This document shows, piece after piece, positions 1 to 8,941 of a stretch of 36,229 bases of DNA. Position 1 is the stretch's first letter; the number at the start of each line of letters is the position of its first letter. Made by a program: the position numbers and the translations under genes. The notes below the pieces were generated by a model. It searched no databases, was not told the origin of the DNA, and saw only the letters and a list, made by a program, of their open reading frames with translations. Source of the stretch: Clostridiales bacterium (GTDB lineage Bacteria > Bacillota > Clostridia > Oscillospirales > Oscillospiraceae); assembly GCA_019420945.1 (NCBI GenBank), contig JAHZGF010000016.1, positions 1 through 36,229 on the forward strand, in the 5' to 3' direction.

Positions 1-66
<66 letters not shown>

Positions 67-120
67 CCCCGTCCCTGGTGTGACTCGAATGCCACAAAGT
101 CCCCCCAGCGAATCCCTATG

Positions 121-197
<77 letters not shown>

Positions 198-269
198 TAA
201 GAATTAAGGGACAAAGTCAGAGCGGCTCATATGAATCGATCTGACTTTTTCTCTTATCTTCTTACCTAT

Positions 270-344
270 TGGGATGTCGCCAAGCGGTAAGGCACAGGAC
301 TTTGACTCCTGCAGTCGTGGGTTCGAATCCCGCCATCCCAGCCA
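270..344 (+). tRNA. tRNA-Gln (TTG)
   Basis: The acceptor stem tgggatg (270-276) pairs with catccca (334-340), with discriminator G and an encoded CCA at 342-344. The anticodon stem cagga/tcctg encloses ctttgac, giving TTG. It is the third gene of the tRNA array. Confidence 0.96.
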
Positions 345-387
345 GGTCCAATCCCGGCATTGCCGGTTTCCAAATAAATAGCAATAT

Positions 388-463
388 GATCCATTAGCTC
401 AGCTGGCAGAGCACCTGCCTTTTAAGCAGGGTGTCCGGAGTTCGAGCCTCCGATGGGTCACCA
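388..463 (+). tRNA. tRNA-Lys (TTT)
   Basis: The acceptor stem gatccat (388-394) pairs with atgggtc (453-459), and CCA is encoded at 461-463. The anticodon stem cctgc/gcagg encloses cttttaa, giving TTT. It is the last tRNA of the array and lies next to the phage island. tRNA 3' ends are common integration targets, but I could not find a second copy of its 3' end at the far side of the island. Confidence 0.96.
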
Positions 464-469
464 ATGATG

Positions 470-513
470 AACCCCCTGAAAGCCTTGGTATATAAGACTT
501 TCAGGGGTTTTCT
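470..513 (+). terminator. intrinsic terminator of the tRNA array
   Basis: The stem AACCCCCTGAAAG (470-482) pairs with CTTTCAGGGGTT (498-509) and is followed by a short T run. It lies seven bases after the tRNA-Lys CCA, so it should end the tRNA transcript. Confidence 0.8.
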
Positions 514-610
514 ATGCTGCGGAACAGATATATACTGCTGTACAGATAAACATAGAGTAACATCATATTGCACAAAACTGATGTCAAGAATGATGTCAGA
601 AGAGCGAGAC

Positions 611-645
611 AAAAGCCCCCTCCAGCCGAAGCTAGAGGGGGCTTT
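611..645 (-). terminator. terminator at the end of the leftward phage operon
   Basis: The inverted repeat is GCCCCCTC/GAGGGGGC with A/T flanks on both sides. Read leftward, the hairpin ends in TTTTGTC. It lies just beyond the holin gene and so probably ends the long tail/holin transcript. The T/A flanks on both sides mean it may also work weakly in the other direction. Confidence 0.75.
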
Positions 646-663
646 CTCATTGTATGGACTATC

Positions 664-774
664 TCAACAGCCAATCCAAATCCAGAGAGTTTTCTTTACG
701 ATACCAGCGGCGCAGCCAGCATCAAAGTTTCCGTCAAAGAACTTGGAAAATGAGGTAGTAGCAGCTGTGTACAT
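664..774 (-). CDS. possible small phage protein downstream of the holin
   Basis: An open frame of 36 codons starts at ATG 774 and ends at TGA 664, between the holin stop and the operon terminator. It contains a cysteine-flanked segment and a tryptophan-rich C-terminus (WIWIGC). No convincing ribosome site precedes it; the nearest GGAG is more than 20 bases upstream. It occupies the place where an endolysin gene would normally be found, but it is far too short to be one. It may be a real small protein, the residue of a deleted gene, or chance. Confidence 0.25.
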   Translation of the reverse strand: MYTAATTSFSKFFDGNFDAGCAAGIVKKTLWIWIGC

Positions 775-780
775 TGGTGA

Positions 781-1005
781 TCATGACCCACTGTACTCCG
801 TAGAAATGTTGAGCTCCGGCAGTCCCGCCACGCTGGTCAGCAGGGAAAGTATTCCCGCCAGGACAGAGGCAGAGACAACCGCCAGCCAGTTAACATCTCC
901 CAGCACAGCGCTGGTACCGATGGTGGCCACTGCAGTCTGGGCCACGGTTTTTACGGCCCGGACAGCGGCAGCTTTTAACCACGCTGTCCAATGCTTGGTG
1001 TTCAT
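781..1005 (-). CDS. phage holin, r1t type
   Basis: This is a 74-residue membrane protein. Residues 1-20 are basic (NTKHWTAWLKAAAVRAVK). Two hydrophobic stretches follow (about 20-37 and 41-62) around the pattern GTSAVLGDVNW, which I associate with the phage r1t holin family. Holins accumulate in the cytoplasmic membrane and open it at a set time to release phage or tail particles. The ATG overlaps the TGA of the upstream XhlA-like gene (ATGA), so the two are translationally coupled. It is the last clear gene of the leftward operon. No endolysin follows it. Confidence 0.88.
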   Translation of the reverse strand: MNTKHWTAWLKAAAVRAVKTVAQTAVATIGTSAVLGDVNWLAVVSASVLAGILSLLTSVAGLPELNISTEYSGS

Positions 1006-1229
1006 GTAAACTCCTCCTTGTGCTGCTCCTCCAGGTCTGCAATGCGATGGTTGATGACCTTGATTTTTTCTTCCACCACAGGCATTCGACGGGCAAAGTT
1101 GTTGTGTTCCCGAACTTCCCTGGTCAACGCCTCTAGCTTGGTATCGATGACCGCTTGGGAACGGCTATTGCTAATAAGCACGCCGATCAGAGTTACCACC
1201 CCTGTCAGGGTGGCGGCAATGATTTCCAT
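1002..1229 (-). CDS. XhlA-like hemolysin/holin accessory protein
   Basis: This is a small phage protein of about 75 residues from ATG 1229, which has a GGAGGGG site eight bases upstream. A longer reading to 1268 is open, but it lacks a ribosome site and runs into the upstream gene. The N-terminal 22 residues form one membrane helix (MEIIAATLTGVVTLIGVLIS). The rest is a charged coiled coil (EKIKVINHRIADLEEQ). XhlA-family proteins act with the holin in cell lysis. The start overlaps the preceding stop (TGATG), and the end overlaps the holin start. Confidence 0.75.
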   Translation of the reverse strand: MEIIAATLTGVVTLIGVLISNSRSQAVIDTKLEALTREVREHNNFARRMPVVEEKIKVINHRIADLEEQHKEEFT

Positions 1230-1579
1230 CAAAAGGACCCCTCCAGTTTGTTGATCTCCTTCCGCCATTCTTGCCGCCGGGCGATGAGCTCGGCATACTC
1301 CGCCTCCGCTGCCGCCCCTTCGGCAATCTTAATAACGGCGTAGTCGCTGTCCCGCAGAAGTGCCTTGAGCTGGGCAATGTATTCCGCTCTCCGCTGTTCC
1401 TCAGGCACCTCCACATAGCGCTGAATAGTCTCATAGTCCTCGTCAGCCCAGGCAAACTTGGTGACGTCATCAATGGGAGCTGCATCGTGCCGAATGATAG
1501 TTTCTTCCCTTAGATATCCTGTTTCCAGGTCACACTGCTCCTGGGTGAGTTCCTCATCCTGCTCATTTAAAATTCGCAT
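1229..1579 (-). CDS. small phage tail-region protein (XkdX/Gp-type position), unknown function
   Basis: This is a 116-residue acidic, soluble, probably helical protein. I chose ATG 1579 because GGGAGG lies eight bases upstream and the ATG overlaps the upstream stop as TAATG. The frame is open to 1588, but without a better site. The C-terminal half is rich in Ala, Glu and Arg and looks coiled-coil-like (EAEYAELIARRQEW). Many Firmicutes siphoviruses have such a small ORF between the fibre gene and the lysis genes, and its role there is unknown. I see no catalytic motif. Confidence 0.6.
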   Translation of the reverse strand: MRILNEQDEELTQEQCDLETGYLREETIIRHDAAPIDDVTKFAWADEDYETIQRYVEVPEEQRRAEYIAQLKALLRDSDYAVIKIAEGAAAEAEYAELIARRQEWRKEINKLEGSF

Positions 1580-3546
1580 TACTTCCACCTCCCGATGACA
1601 AAATAACTGATGTTGCAGTCCTTAAACCCGCCAGTTCCGCTGACCAGATCGTAAGTTCCGGTCTTTGTATTTGTATTTTTTACGGTTCCGTTTACCAGCC
1701 ACATGCTGCCGACAAACGCCGACTGAGTAGATACCACCTCAGTCGGAATTGTTCCTGCAGCAAACGAAAATGGATAGGCGATAGAAGAAATAGAGTTGTC
1801 CGGCGTAATAAATACACCGCCCCATGGATTAGAGATGTCGATTCCGGTGCTATATCTTGTACAGTAGCACCATGCAGTTCCATTTGCATATTTCGCATAT
1901 CTCCAGTTACCGCTGGTGCCCTGTGCGACAACATAATCTGCTGTGTTGCCGGTATCCAATAGAGTATAGTTGCCGGCCAAAGAGGCATTCTGCCGCATAA
2001 ACGACCCGGAAGCCTTATTGACCAGCAGAGTGGCATAGTGGCTGCCACTGGCATTCTGGAACCAGATGGCGGGAGTGGCATACTGGATTTTGGGTACACC
2101 CTGAAAGCTGGGGCCGGAACCAACGGTCAGCGATTGCGCATCCAGGCCAGCTTTTATGGAAACATTGCTCAAAAATCTTGCTGCCCAGCTGACGTCCATG
2201 GTGTCCTCCAGTTCGGCGGTCTTACCGATGGCCAGACCCTGTCCGCTGGACAACAGATCCAGAAGAACCTCCGCCGAGGGCAGTGTTACAGTCATGGACG
2301 TGCTGCCAAAGTAGTCGCTCACGGTAAGTCGGATATCCCACTGATAGTCCGACAGCAGTTCCTGCTCTGGATATACGGTGGTGTTGACTGCATAGTCGCT
2401 GCCGGTCATCAGCTCGGCCCACTCTGTCAGGGCAGTGCGCTTGTACTCCGTTTTCGCTAGTGCGTCATTTTTGCTGTTGACGCTGGCGATTGCGTAGGCA
2501 TAGGTGATTCCCACATAGTCGCCGCTTTCATCCGCAGTTCCGTCAGAGGTACATCGGAAGACTCTGAGGGCAGATATGGCAGGGTTTGTATAGGGCAGCA
2601 CCGTAACGGTGATAGATTTGCTGGCAGTGCGGCCCCGGGAGTCGGTTACCTTGGCTGTAATGGTCTGACTGCCAGATTTGCTTGGAGCACGGGTGGTGAT
2701 ACTGGTGCCGGAGTAGGTTTTGCCGTCAAAGCTGATAACGCAATTCTTAATTGTGCTGCCATAGCTTCCGGCGGCGGATACGACCACCTTAAGGGTGGAC
2801 TTACCCTGCACATACGCTCCGAACTTGGCGGACAGCCCACTGGTGGCCTCGGAAGCGGCAACTGAGCTAACGGACGGCACTATACTAGATGGTAAAGACA
2901 GCGTAAAGCTATAGTAGGTAACGCCAATGCTGATTCCTTGCCCTGCCCATGTGTATAGAGTCAATGTACCAACGCCGCTGGTGGCAGCGGGGATTTGGTT
3001 AGCCAGAGAGAGGGGCGGCGTCCATTTGTGGGTGCCTGGGCCTACATAGGACAGGATAGTTCCGGAGGTATTGCCAAATTGGTAGGTCAGAGAGTGTGTG
3101 AACGAGCTGGATGCTGCATTGATGGTCAGGGTTATGGGACTGCCCATAGTACCGCCGCTGACGGACAGGCTGGAGGCCCGAGGGATGGTAGCCAGCGTCT
3201 CGCTGGCAGACAGACTGCCCACAATCTTGCCGCTGATGGAAGCGCTGAGGCTAACAGTTTTGGTGCCGTCAGCATTGTGTGGAACGGTGGTAGTGCCTGT
3301 GAGAAGCACGGTGTCCCCGCCGGCCTCCACCCGTACCTGGCCGGAATCGCTGTATGCGTTGCCGTTGATGGTAGCGCCGTAGGAGCAGTTGCCCCAGGTG
3401 GCGGAAGTGGATGCACCGGACTTGAGAACATGCAGTGACCAGCTGAGCGTTGTAGTGTTGCTGGCTACGTCCTGGTTTACCACCTCGGTACGCAGTAGCA
3501 AGGTAATATACTGGTTACTAGAGCATTGTGCGGTATAGTCAGCCAT
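1579..3546 (-). CDS. large minor structural protein, DUF859-type, probable tail fibre/receptor-binding protein
   Basis: This is a 655-residue protein with the composition of a phage surface protein: Ser/Thr/Gly-rich, with repeated beta-sandwich-like segments. The opening (MADYTAQCSSNQYITLLLR) and the middle (YTNPAISALRVFRCTSDG, then an AIGKTAELEDTMDVSW segment near residue 450) resemble the DUF859 family of siphovirus minor structural proteins. The last 200 residues look like a separate receptor-binding or trimerising head domain. It starts directly after the tail-associated protein stop (TAA then ATG). In a phage or tailocin this protein would choose the target cell, so the C-terminus is the part most likely to vary between strains. 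Confidence 0.75.
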   Translation of the reverse strand: MADYTAQCSSNQYITLLLRTEVVNQDVASNTTTLSWSLHVLKSGASTSATWGNCSYGATINGNAYSDSGQVRVEAGGDTVLLTGTTTVPHNADGTKTVSLSASISGKIVGSLSASETLATIPRASSLSVSGGTMGSPITLTINAASSSFTHSLTYQFGNTSGTILSYVGPGTHKWTPPLSLANQIPAATSGVGTLTLYTWAGQGISIGVTYYSFTLSLPSSIVPSVSSVAASEATSGLSAKFGAYVQGKSTLKVVVSAAGSYGSTIKNCVISFDGKTYSGTSITTRAPSKSGSQTITAKVTDSRGRTASKSITVTVLPYTNPAISALRVFRCTSDGTADESGDYVGITYAYAIASVNSKNDALAKTEYKRTALTEWAELMTGSDYAVNTTVYPEQELLSDYQWDIRLTVSDYFGSTSMTVTLPSAEVLLDLLSSGQGLAIGKTAELEDTMDVSWAARFLSNVSIKAGLDAQSLTVGSGPSFQGVPKIQYATPAIWFQNASGSHYATLLVNKASGSFMRQNASLAGNYTLLDTGNTADYVVAQGTSGNWRYAKYANGTAWCYCTRYSTGIDISNPWGGVFITPDNSISSIAYPFSFAAGTIPTEVVSTQSAFVGSMWLVNGTVKNTNTKTGTYDLVSGTGGFKDCNISYFVIGRWK

Positions 3547-5205
3547 TTACTCACCTACTTTCACTAGACTAAGGTTGCCGCTTCGCCGAGGAATCCAGGC
3601 AAATTTTCCGATCCGCAGGCTGTTCAAAAATGTGGCGTCAGTGATAGTCAGCTGCTTATTGGTGATCCAGGCTACCTCCAGGCCGCCGTCCAAAAAGCTG
3701 ATCCGGTCATTGTCCACCTTCAGGGTAATTTCGTTGCCCTCTTCGCCGATAACCAGACCATCCACGGAGAATTTGAAATACTTGCTGATCTCGTCATATC
3801 GGGCCTGCAGATCGCCGTTGACGTTTTGAATCTGTTCCGTGGCCTGGGTAAACCGCAGCTGGATTTCATCTGCCATGACGGAGAGCTGGCTGCTTATGGT
3901 TTCCTTGAGGCTTTCCAAGTCGCTGGTGGTGGCATACTCTGCCAGAGCGGCCAGGATGATCTCCTGGCTGTTTTGAGTAATGGCAGTGATCTGCTCGCTG
4001 GTGGTCTGGGCAAGCTGTGCCAAGCTGGATTGCTGCTCATTGATCTGCGCCTGCTGCCAATCAATGGTGTTACCCAGTAGCGTGTCGGACTGTTGCGTTC
4101 TGTCCGTCATGGTCTGCACACTGGCCCCCAGAGTGATCTGGGTGTTGCCTGGATCTAGAATGTCCGGTTCCAGGGCGGTAAGGACATAGCGCACATCTAG
4201 ACCATGGGGAGCGCTGGTGACCTGGGTGTAGCGGCCCACCCGGAGGGCAGCAATGGCGCTGTCGGTACAGTGGAGATCCACCGCCGTCACCGAGATGGTG
4301 CGCAGGGGCAGCACGCCGGACTGGGCCAGCAGGGCCATGGCCTTGGTGCGCAGGTTGGCGGCCTCAGTCACGTCGTCCCAGGTCTGGACGGAGACGATCC
4401 TGCCATATTTGTCCACCCCAGCCTTGGAGTAGATGATGCTGCCCTCCTTGACCAGGTCCTCGGTCAAGTCCCCATCGGGCAGGTTGGCGATGGTCAGATC
4501 CTCGGCGCCCACCGGCAGGATTGCAGTGTAAACATCGGTGGCGTCGATCTGGTCGGTGAGTTCCAGCAGGTTTTCCGCAAAGGTGATGCCCTGGACATTG
4601 CTCAGCGGGTAGTCCGCCAGATAATCCAGATAGGTACCGTCCTCCTCGTAGCGCACCAGCAGGTGGCCCCCCAGGGCGGAGCCGCTGAGCTTGTCGGTGA
4701 TGGTGGCCCAGGTGGTTCCATAGTCGGTGTTTGACCGGGTGATGTAGTTGTTTGGGTCGCTGACGGTGACCTGCCCCAGCTTGATCTGCTGCTCCTGGGT
4801 TACCTGGGCGTTGTGGGCCTCCAGCAGCTTTCCCAGCCAGAAGGCCACCACATTGTCCGCCCCCTCATACTCCGGATTGCCTTCGTAGTCTGCCGGAAAG
4901 TCAAAAGGAGGAACAATGCTGTCATTGAGACAGGCTAGCTGGCCCTCGGCCTCCACCGTGCGGGACAGATCAAAGTTCTGGACGTCGGAGAGGATGCGCC
5001 CCCGGAAGATAGGCAGACCGTCTGCCAACAGCTCTAAACGACCTTTGAGCCGGGTGAGCTGCCCCACAAAGGGGTGGTCGTGGTCAATGGTAAAGGACAG
5101 GCTGCCCGCCTCATCTACCGCCAGATGGACGGACACGTCCCGAATGGTGAGCGCCTCCAGTCTTGGGTCGTAGAGTTGGAAGCCATTGAAGTTGAGCTGG
5201 TACAT
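3547..5205 (-). CDS. tail-associated protein / prophage endopeptidase-tail (Tal)
   Basis: This 552-residue protein lies between the distal tail protein and the fibre, the usual place of Tal. The N-terminal 370 residues have the hub-type beta-rich fold pattern (SLSFTIDHDHPFVGQL near the start, IYSKAGVDKYGRIVS near 250), as in Gp37-like and Prophage_tail families. Residues about 375-470 are a long Gln-rich coiled coil, and a short beta-type C-terminus follows. Tal forms the tail tip and hub and may carry a peptidoglycan-cleaving activity in some phages; I see no catalytic motif here. Its ATG overlaps the Dit stop (TGATG). Confidence 0.8.
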   Translation of the reverse strand: MYQLNFNGFQLYDPRLEALTIRDVSVHLAVDEAGSLSFTIDHDHPFVGQLTRLKGRLELLADGLPIFRGRILSDVQNFDLSRTVEAEGQLACLNDSIVPPFDFPADYEGNPEYEGADNVVAFWLGKLLEAHNAQVTQEQQIKLGQVTVSDPNNYITRSNTDYGTTWATITDKLSGSALGGHLLVRYEEDGTYLDYLADYPLSNVQGITFAENLLELTDQIDATDVYTAILPVGAEDLTIANLPDGDLTEDLVKEGSIIYSKAGVDKYGRIVSVQTWDDVTEAANLRTKAMALLAQSGVLPLRTISVTAVDLHCTDSAIAALRVGRYTQVTSAPHGLDVRYVLTALEPDILDPGNTQITLGASVQTMTDRTQQSDTLLGNTIDWQQAQINEQQSSLAQLAQTTSEQITAITQNSQEIILAALAEYATTSDLESLKETISSQLSVMADEIQLRFTQATEQIQNVNGDLQARYDEISKYFKFSVDGLVIGEEGNEITLKVDNDRISFLDGGLEVAWITNKQLTITDATFLNSLRIGKFAWIPRRSGNLSLVKVGE

Positions 5206-5870
5206 CAGAGGGATCCCTCCTGATAGCTGACGGTGATGGTACCGGTGCCGGCGGTGGTCCGGGCCTTAAGGGTGTGGGTGCCCTGGGTGAGCCGGATACC
5301 GGGAATGCGGTGGGAACCAGCATGCACTGAGTAGCTGTCTGCCCCCCAGGTCAGCACCGTCTCCGCAGTAGTAGTGATGGTGGGCACCACCGGCCGGCGG
5401 TCACAGCTCAGGGAAATCTCTGTGTCCGCTTCCGTCAGTGAAGCAGTGACTGAAGTTTCGACAGCTTTGAGCTTGTAGGGATACAGCGACCCGGTGATAT
5501 CAAAACGCCAGACCCCGTCATAAGAGGGGGATTCCACAGCCACCCGGCCGGTGTAATACCAGTTGGGGTCCTCGTCCAGCATAATGTTGAGCTGCTGTCC
5601 GTGAATGGCGTTCAAAATTTTGGAATACAGGCCAGGCCAATCCTCCGGGGAGGACAGACTCATAAGCGGCGCGGAAAAGTCTCTGGGTTCATAATGCACT
5701 TCGCCGTCCAGCGCTGTGGAGAGATCCAGTTGTCCATCCCGGCCGGGAATATCCGCATAGCTTGTCTGAACGGAGGGCAGGGAGACGGAGGCGGGGCCGG
5801 TGAGATAAAGGCCCCAGTCTCTCCAGGTGTGATAGGTTCCAAAGGTAATGCCGAGAATATCTGGCGTCAT
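5205..5870 (-). CDS. distal tail protein (Dit)
   Basis: This 221-residue protein directly follows the tape measure gene. It has the pattern of SipTt/Dit proteins: an N-terminal belt domain with LYLTGPASVSLPSVQTSYADIPGRDG, then WRFDITGSLYPYKLK and a C-terminal galectin-like beta domain. Dit forms the hexameric ring joining tail tube to tail tip. GAGGGG precedes ATG 5870, and the gap from the tape measure stop is two bases. The length is normal for the family. Confidence 0.85.
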   Translation of the reverse strand: MTPDILGITFGTYHTWRDWGLYLTGPASVSLPSVQTSYADIPGRDGQLDLSTALDGEVHYEPRDFSAPLMSLSSPEDWPGLYSKILNAIHGQQLNIMLDEDPNWYYTGRVAVESPSYDGVWRFDITGSLYPYKLKAVETSVTASLTEADTEISLSCDRRPVVPTITTTAETVLTWGADSYSVHAGSHRIPGIRLTQGTHTLKARTTAGTGTITVSYQEGSL

Positions 5871-5872
5871 GT

Positions 5873-8863
5873 TTATCCCCTCGCTTTCTTTCTTGCACGG
5901 CGGCCAAGGGCGGCGTCCATGGCCGGGGCCATCCCGCCCACGGTGGCGCCGGTGTCCAGAACCACCCGCATATTAGCCATTCCAGGCAGATATTCGTCCA
6001 AAATATCCACTGCTTTTTGCAGCAGATCGGAGGAATTGTCGCTGCTGGAGGAGTTGCCCCAAACCTGCATGGTGCGGGATGTGGGCATGGCCCCCAAAGA
6101 GGTGCTGGAGAGCGCCAGCATTTTTGCATTGGCAAACTCGGCTTGCTCCGGGGAAAGGGTCAGCTTGTCCGCAACTCCCAAGGCAATGTTGGAAGCAGTG
6201 TGAAAGGTCTTGCCTTCCATGGAAATCATGCCGTTGATGGCACCCTGCATAACATTTTGGAAAATGTCGATCATCACCCGAGATGGAGAGTTGATCTTTA
6301 GAGCCTTTCGAATCGTAGAAGTGATGCTATTGGCAATTTCAGCGGCTTTTTGGAAAAGGATTTTCTTGTTATTTTCCATTCCATTCAAAATGCCAGACAT
6401 CATTTTTCCAGATGCATCTGTACCACCGATTATCATGCTTTCCAATTCTGCTGTAACATCGCTGGCAGCATCACTGGCTACGGGAGGTAAGGTCGGAGTT
6501 TGGGTTATAATGGATGATTTCATTCCTGAAAACATATTCTCTACATTGTTCTTACCACCAGGTATCATTCCACCCAATGCGTCGGACACCTGCCCCGCAA
6601 GAATTGCTGCTTGAGCAACGAGCGCTGGACCGTTTTCAAAGAGTACAAACGACATGAGTGCTAGCATATTGCTCATATGCAGGAAGCCATTTAGTGCTAA
6701 CGAGGAAAAAGCGTCGGATAGTGTGTTTGCAAGCGTTGTAGCATTTTCGGAAACCGTGACTCCTTCGATAACAAAGGCCAGAGACATCAGGATAAGCATA
6801 TTTTGAATTGTGCTCTGGCCAACGGTTAACAAAGGAGTTAATGCGTCAGCTATGCTTGTAGAAAGAGCGTTGACTTTTTCTGTGATTGCTGGGATACTAT
6901 CAGAGAGGGAATTGGCAATTTCTTCCGCAATAGCACCAAACTTACCACCGGCTAGGTTATTTACAACGCCTTCCGCAATAGCTTGTGAAGCATCGTTTGC
7001 CGCTGTACTGGAAGCAATACCTTCTCCATATATGTCTGTTACTTCAGCACCAGCGGCCATGACCTCCGGATATTTTGTTTCCATTCCGTTGATGGCAGAT
7101 TCACCCGCATTGGCAAATGCGGCATTCAGTTCTGCTGCTTTGGTCCCGGATGTATCATTAATGATTTCGTCCAAGATTGCTGAAGTGCCTGGACCAAGCT
7201 GCTCCAGGTAAGACATAACCTCAGGTTCTAGTGACTGACTGACTGCCACCATTTTTGCCCGCCACGCATCGTACTTTGCGGCATTATCATTCATGACGTT
7301 AACCATATCATCCAAGGAGTAACCCATTTCGGTGGGAAGCTCCTGCATGCCGTTGATGATGGTATCAGTGTTTTCCTGGATGCCTGCGGCCCATTCTTCC
7401 TGCATTTCTTTCCAGCGATCCAAGGTGGCCTGCTCGGCAGCAGTCAACTCCTCACCGAGGGCCTTTCGTTTCTCTATGCTCTCTACGTTGGCGGCATCGA
7501 TTTCCACCAGTCCGTCCCGGATGTTCTGGATGTAAGCCTGTTCTTCCAGCAGGTCTTCGGCGCGGGCGTCCCTGATCTGCTGGTATTTTTCCATTTCAGA
7601 AGCGGTCAGCGTTCCGCCTGCCTCGAGCAGCGCATTGATGTTGGCGATCTCTTCGTCCGACATTTGGCTGCTGATATCACGATAGGTATTGACAGCGTCG
7701 ATGCGCGCACTGTATGATTCAAGTGCAGCCTGGGTCTGCTGCTGTGCCAGTTCTGCCTGTGCCTGTTGTTCCTGGGCCAAGCGTTCGGCGGTGTCTGACA
7801 GTTCGCCCATTCCCTGCTCCAGGGTTTTATTGGCATCTTTCAGGCCGTTGTTCTCCTGGGTGAGGCTCTCAGCTTCATTACCCAGATCGATATACCGCTG
7901 TTGTAAAGTAGCTATTTCCTCAGCGGTGCGCTGGCTTCCATCAGTAAGCTGGCTGTAGACCTGGGCGGCCTCTGTTTCCAGCTGGTTGCGCCGCTCGGCA
8001 TTCTCGGAGATTTTGGCCTCATTATCGCTCACCATCTGCTGGGCGGTGGCCAGGTTGAGCTGGGCCTCTGTGGCCTGCTGGGTAAGTTCTGTGCTGCGCG
8101 CCATGGCGGCCTGAGCCTGTTCGTAGCCCAGCTGGGCATTGATGACCTCAGTCCACTGTTCCGCATTGCCGGTCAGGGCGCCGGTGTTTTCGTCGATCAT
8201 GTTGTTCAGACCGGTGTATCTTCCGGTCAGATCGCTGATGATTTGGGCCATCTCCTGGTTTTCAGCATCGGTGCGTTGGACACTGCTCTGAAGGGCTTCC
8301 AGCCGGGCCGTCATGGCGCTGGCGGATTCTCCAGCGGCCTGGAGGGAGGCGGTGGTTTGCGTATAGGCCGCCGAGCTGTCAATGGCGGACTGGGACAGTT
8401 CCTCCTGGGCGGAGACCAGGTTTTCCGCCGAGGTCTTGGCTGCCTCACCCGCCTCGTTGGTGCGGTTGAGCCACTTGACGAACATAGAGATGGCGGCGAT
8501 TACGGCTGTGATGGCAACGATGACCGCTGTAATTTGGATGGCAGAAGCATTCATAACAGCAGAGAAAGCGTTGCCTGATTTGCGTGCAGCATCAGTAGCG
8601 TTAGTAACCTGGCCTATATTTTGAGAAAACATTGATGCTGCGCTTGAACCAGCTTGCGTAACGGCATTTAGTTCTTTCCCTACAGCTACAGCTTTCTTAG
8701 TTTCATCTGCTCCAACCTTGATGACTTCAAAAACGGCTCCGACATTTGATTTTAGACTGGAAAATTCTGATAATTGACTGTTTAAGGAAGCAATGAGTCC
8801 AACCTGCTCTTGCAAAACGCTGAGATCTGTTGCATCGCTGAGTTGAATGGTTCCGTTATACAA
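5873..8863 (-). CDS. phage tail tape measure protein
   Basis: This 996-residue protein sets tail length and is the largest of the island. It begins with TTG 8863, seven bases after AGGGGG; no in-frame ATG is better placed. Residues about 108-132 are a strongly hydrophobic segment (ITAVIVAITAVIAAISMF). Residues about 150-480 are a long Gln/Glu/Ala coiled coil. Further hydrophobic helices follow near 690-780, and a KINSPSRVM motif near 880 is typical of tape measure C-terminal regions. The frame is fully open, so a tail of normal siphovirus length could be made. Base composition is uneven along the gene (see findings). Confidence 0.9.
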   Translation of the reverse strand: MYNGTIQLSDATDLSVLQEQVGLIASLNSQLSEFSSLKSNVGAVFEVIKVGADETKKAVAVGKELNAVTQAGSSAASMFSQNIGQVTNATDAARKSGNAFSAVMNASAIQITAVIVAITAVIAAISMFVKWLNRTNEAGEAAKTSAENLVSAQEELSQSAIDSSAAYTQTTASLQAAGESASAMTARLEALQSSVQRTDAENQEMAQIISDLTGRYTGLNNMIDENTGALTGNAEQWTEVINAQLGYEQAQAAMARSTELTQQATEAQLNLATAQQMVSDNEAKISENAERRNQLETEAAQVYSQLTDGSQRTAEEIATLQQRYIDLGNEAESLTQENNGLKDANKTLEQGMGELSDTAERLAQEQQAQAELAQQQTQAALESYSARIDAVNTYRDISSQMSDEEIANINALLEAGGTLTASEMEKYQQIRDARAEDLLEEQAYIQNIRDGLVEIDAANVESIEKRKALGEELTAAEQATLDRWKEMQEEWAAGIQENTDTIINGMQELPTEMGYSLDDMVNVMNDNAAKYDAWRAKMVAVSQSLEPEVMSYLEQLGPGTSAILDEIINDTSGTKAAELNAAFANAGESAINGMETKYPEVMAAGAEVTDIYGEGIASSTAANDASQAIAEGVVNNLAGGKFGAIAEEIANSLSDSIPAITEKVNALSTSIADALTPLLTVGQSTIQNMLILMSLAFVIEGVTVSENATTLANTLSDAFSSLALNGFLHMSNMLALMSFVLFENGPALVAQAAILAGQVSDALGGMIPGGKNNVENMFSGMKSSIITQTPTLPPVASDAASDVTAELESMIIGGTDASGKMMSGILNGMENNKKILFQKAAEIANSITSTIRKALKINSPSRVMIDIFQNVMQGAINGMISMEGKTFHTASNIALGVADKLTLSPEQAEFANAKMLALSSTSLGAMPTSRTMQVWGNSSSSDNSSDLLQKAVDILDEYLPGMANMRVVLDTGATVGGMAPAMDAALGRRARKKARG

Positions 8864-8941
8864 TTAAAATCCCCCTTTTTTAATAAGATAGAAAAATTTT
8901 AAGACAGAAACGGCTAAAAAGCTGAACAAGGAGGCCTTTTT

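Noticed and set aside
394..612. 72-codon minus-strand frame over tRNA-Lys
   Set aside because: It reads antisense through the tRNA and its terminator, a well-known false ORF.
431..1009. 192-codon plus-strand frame across terminators and the holin
   Set aside because: It crosses two hairpins and lies antisense to the holin; there is no ribosome site.
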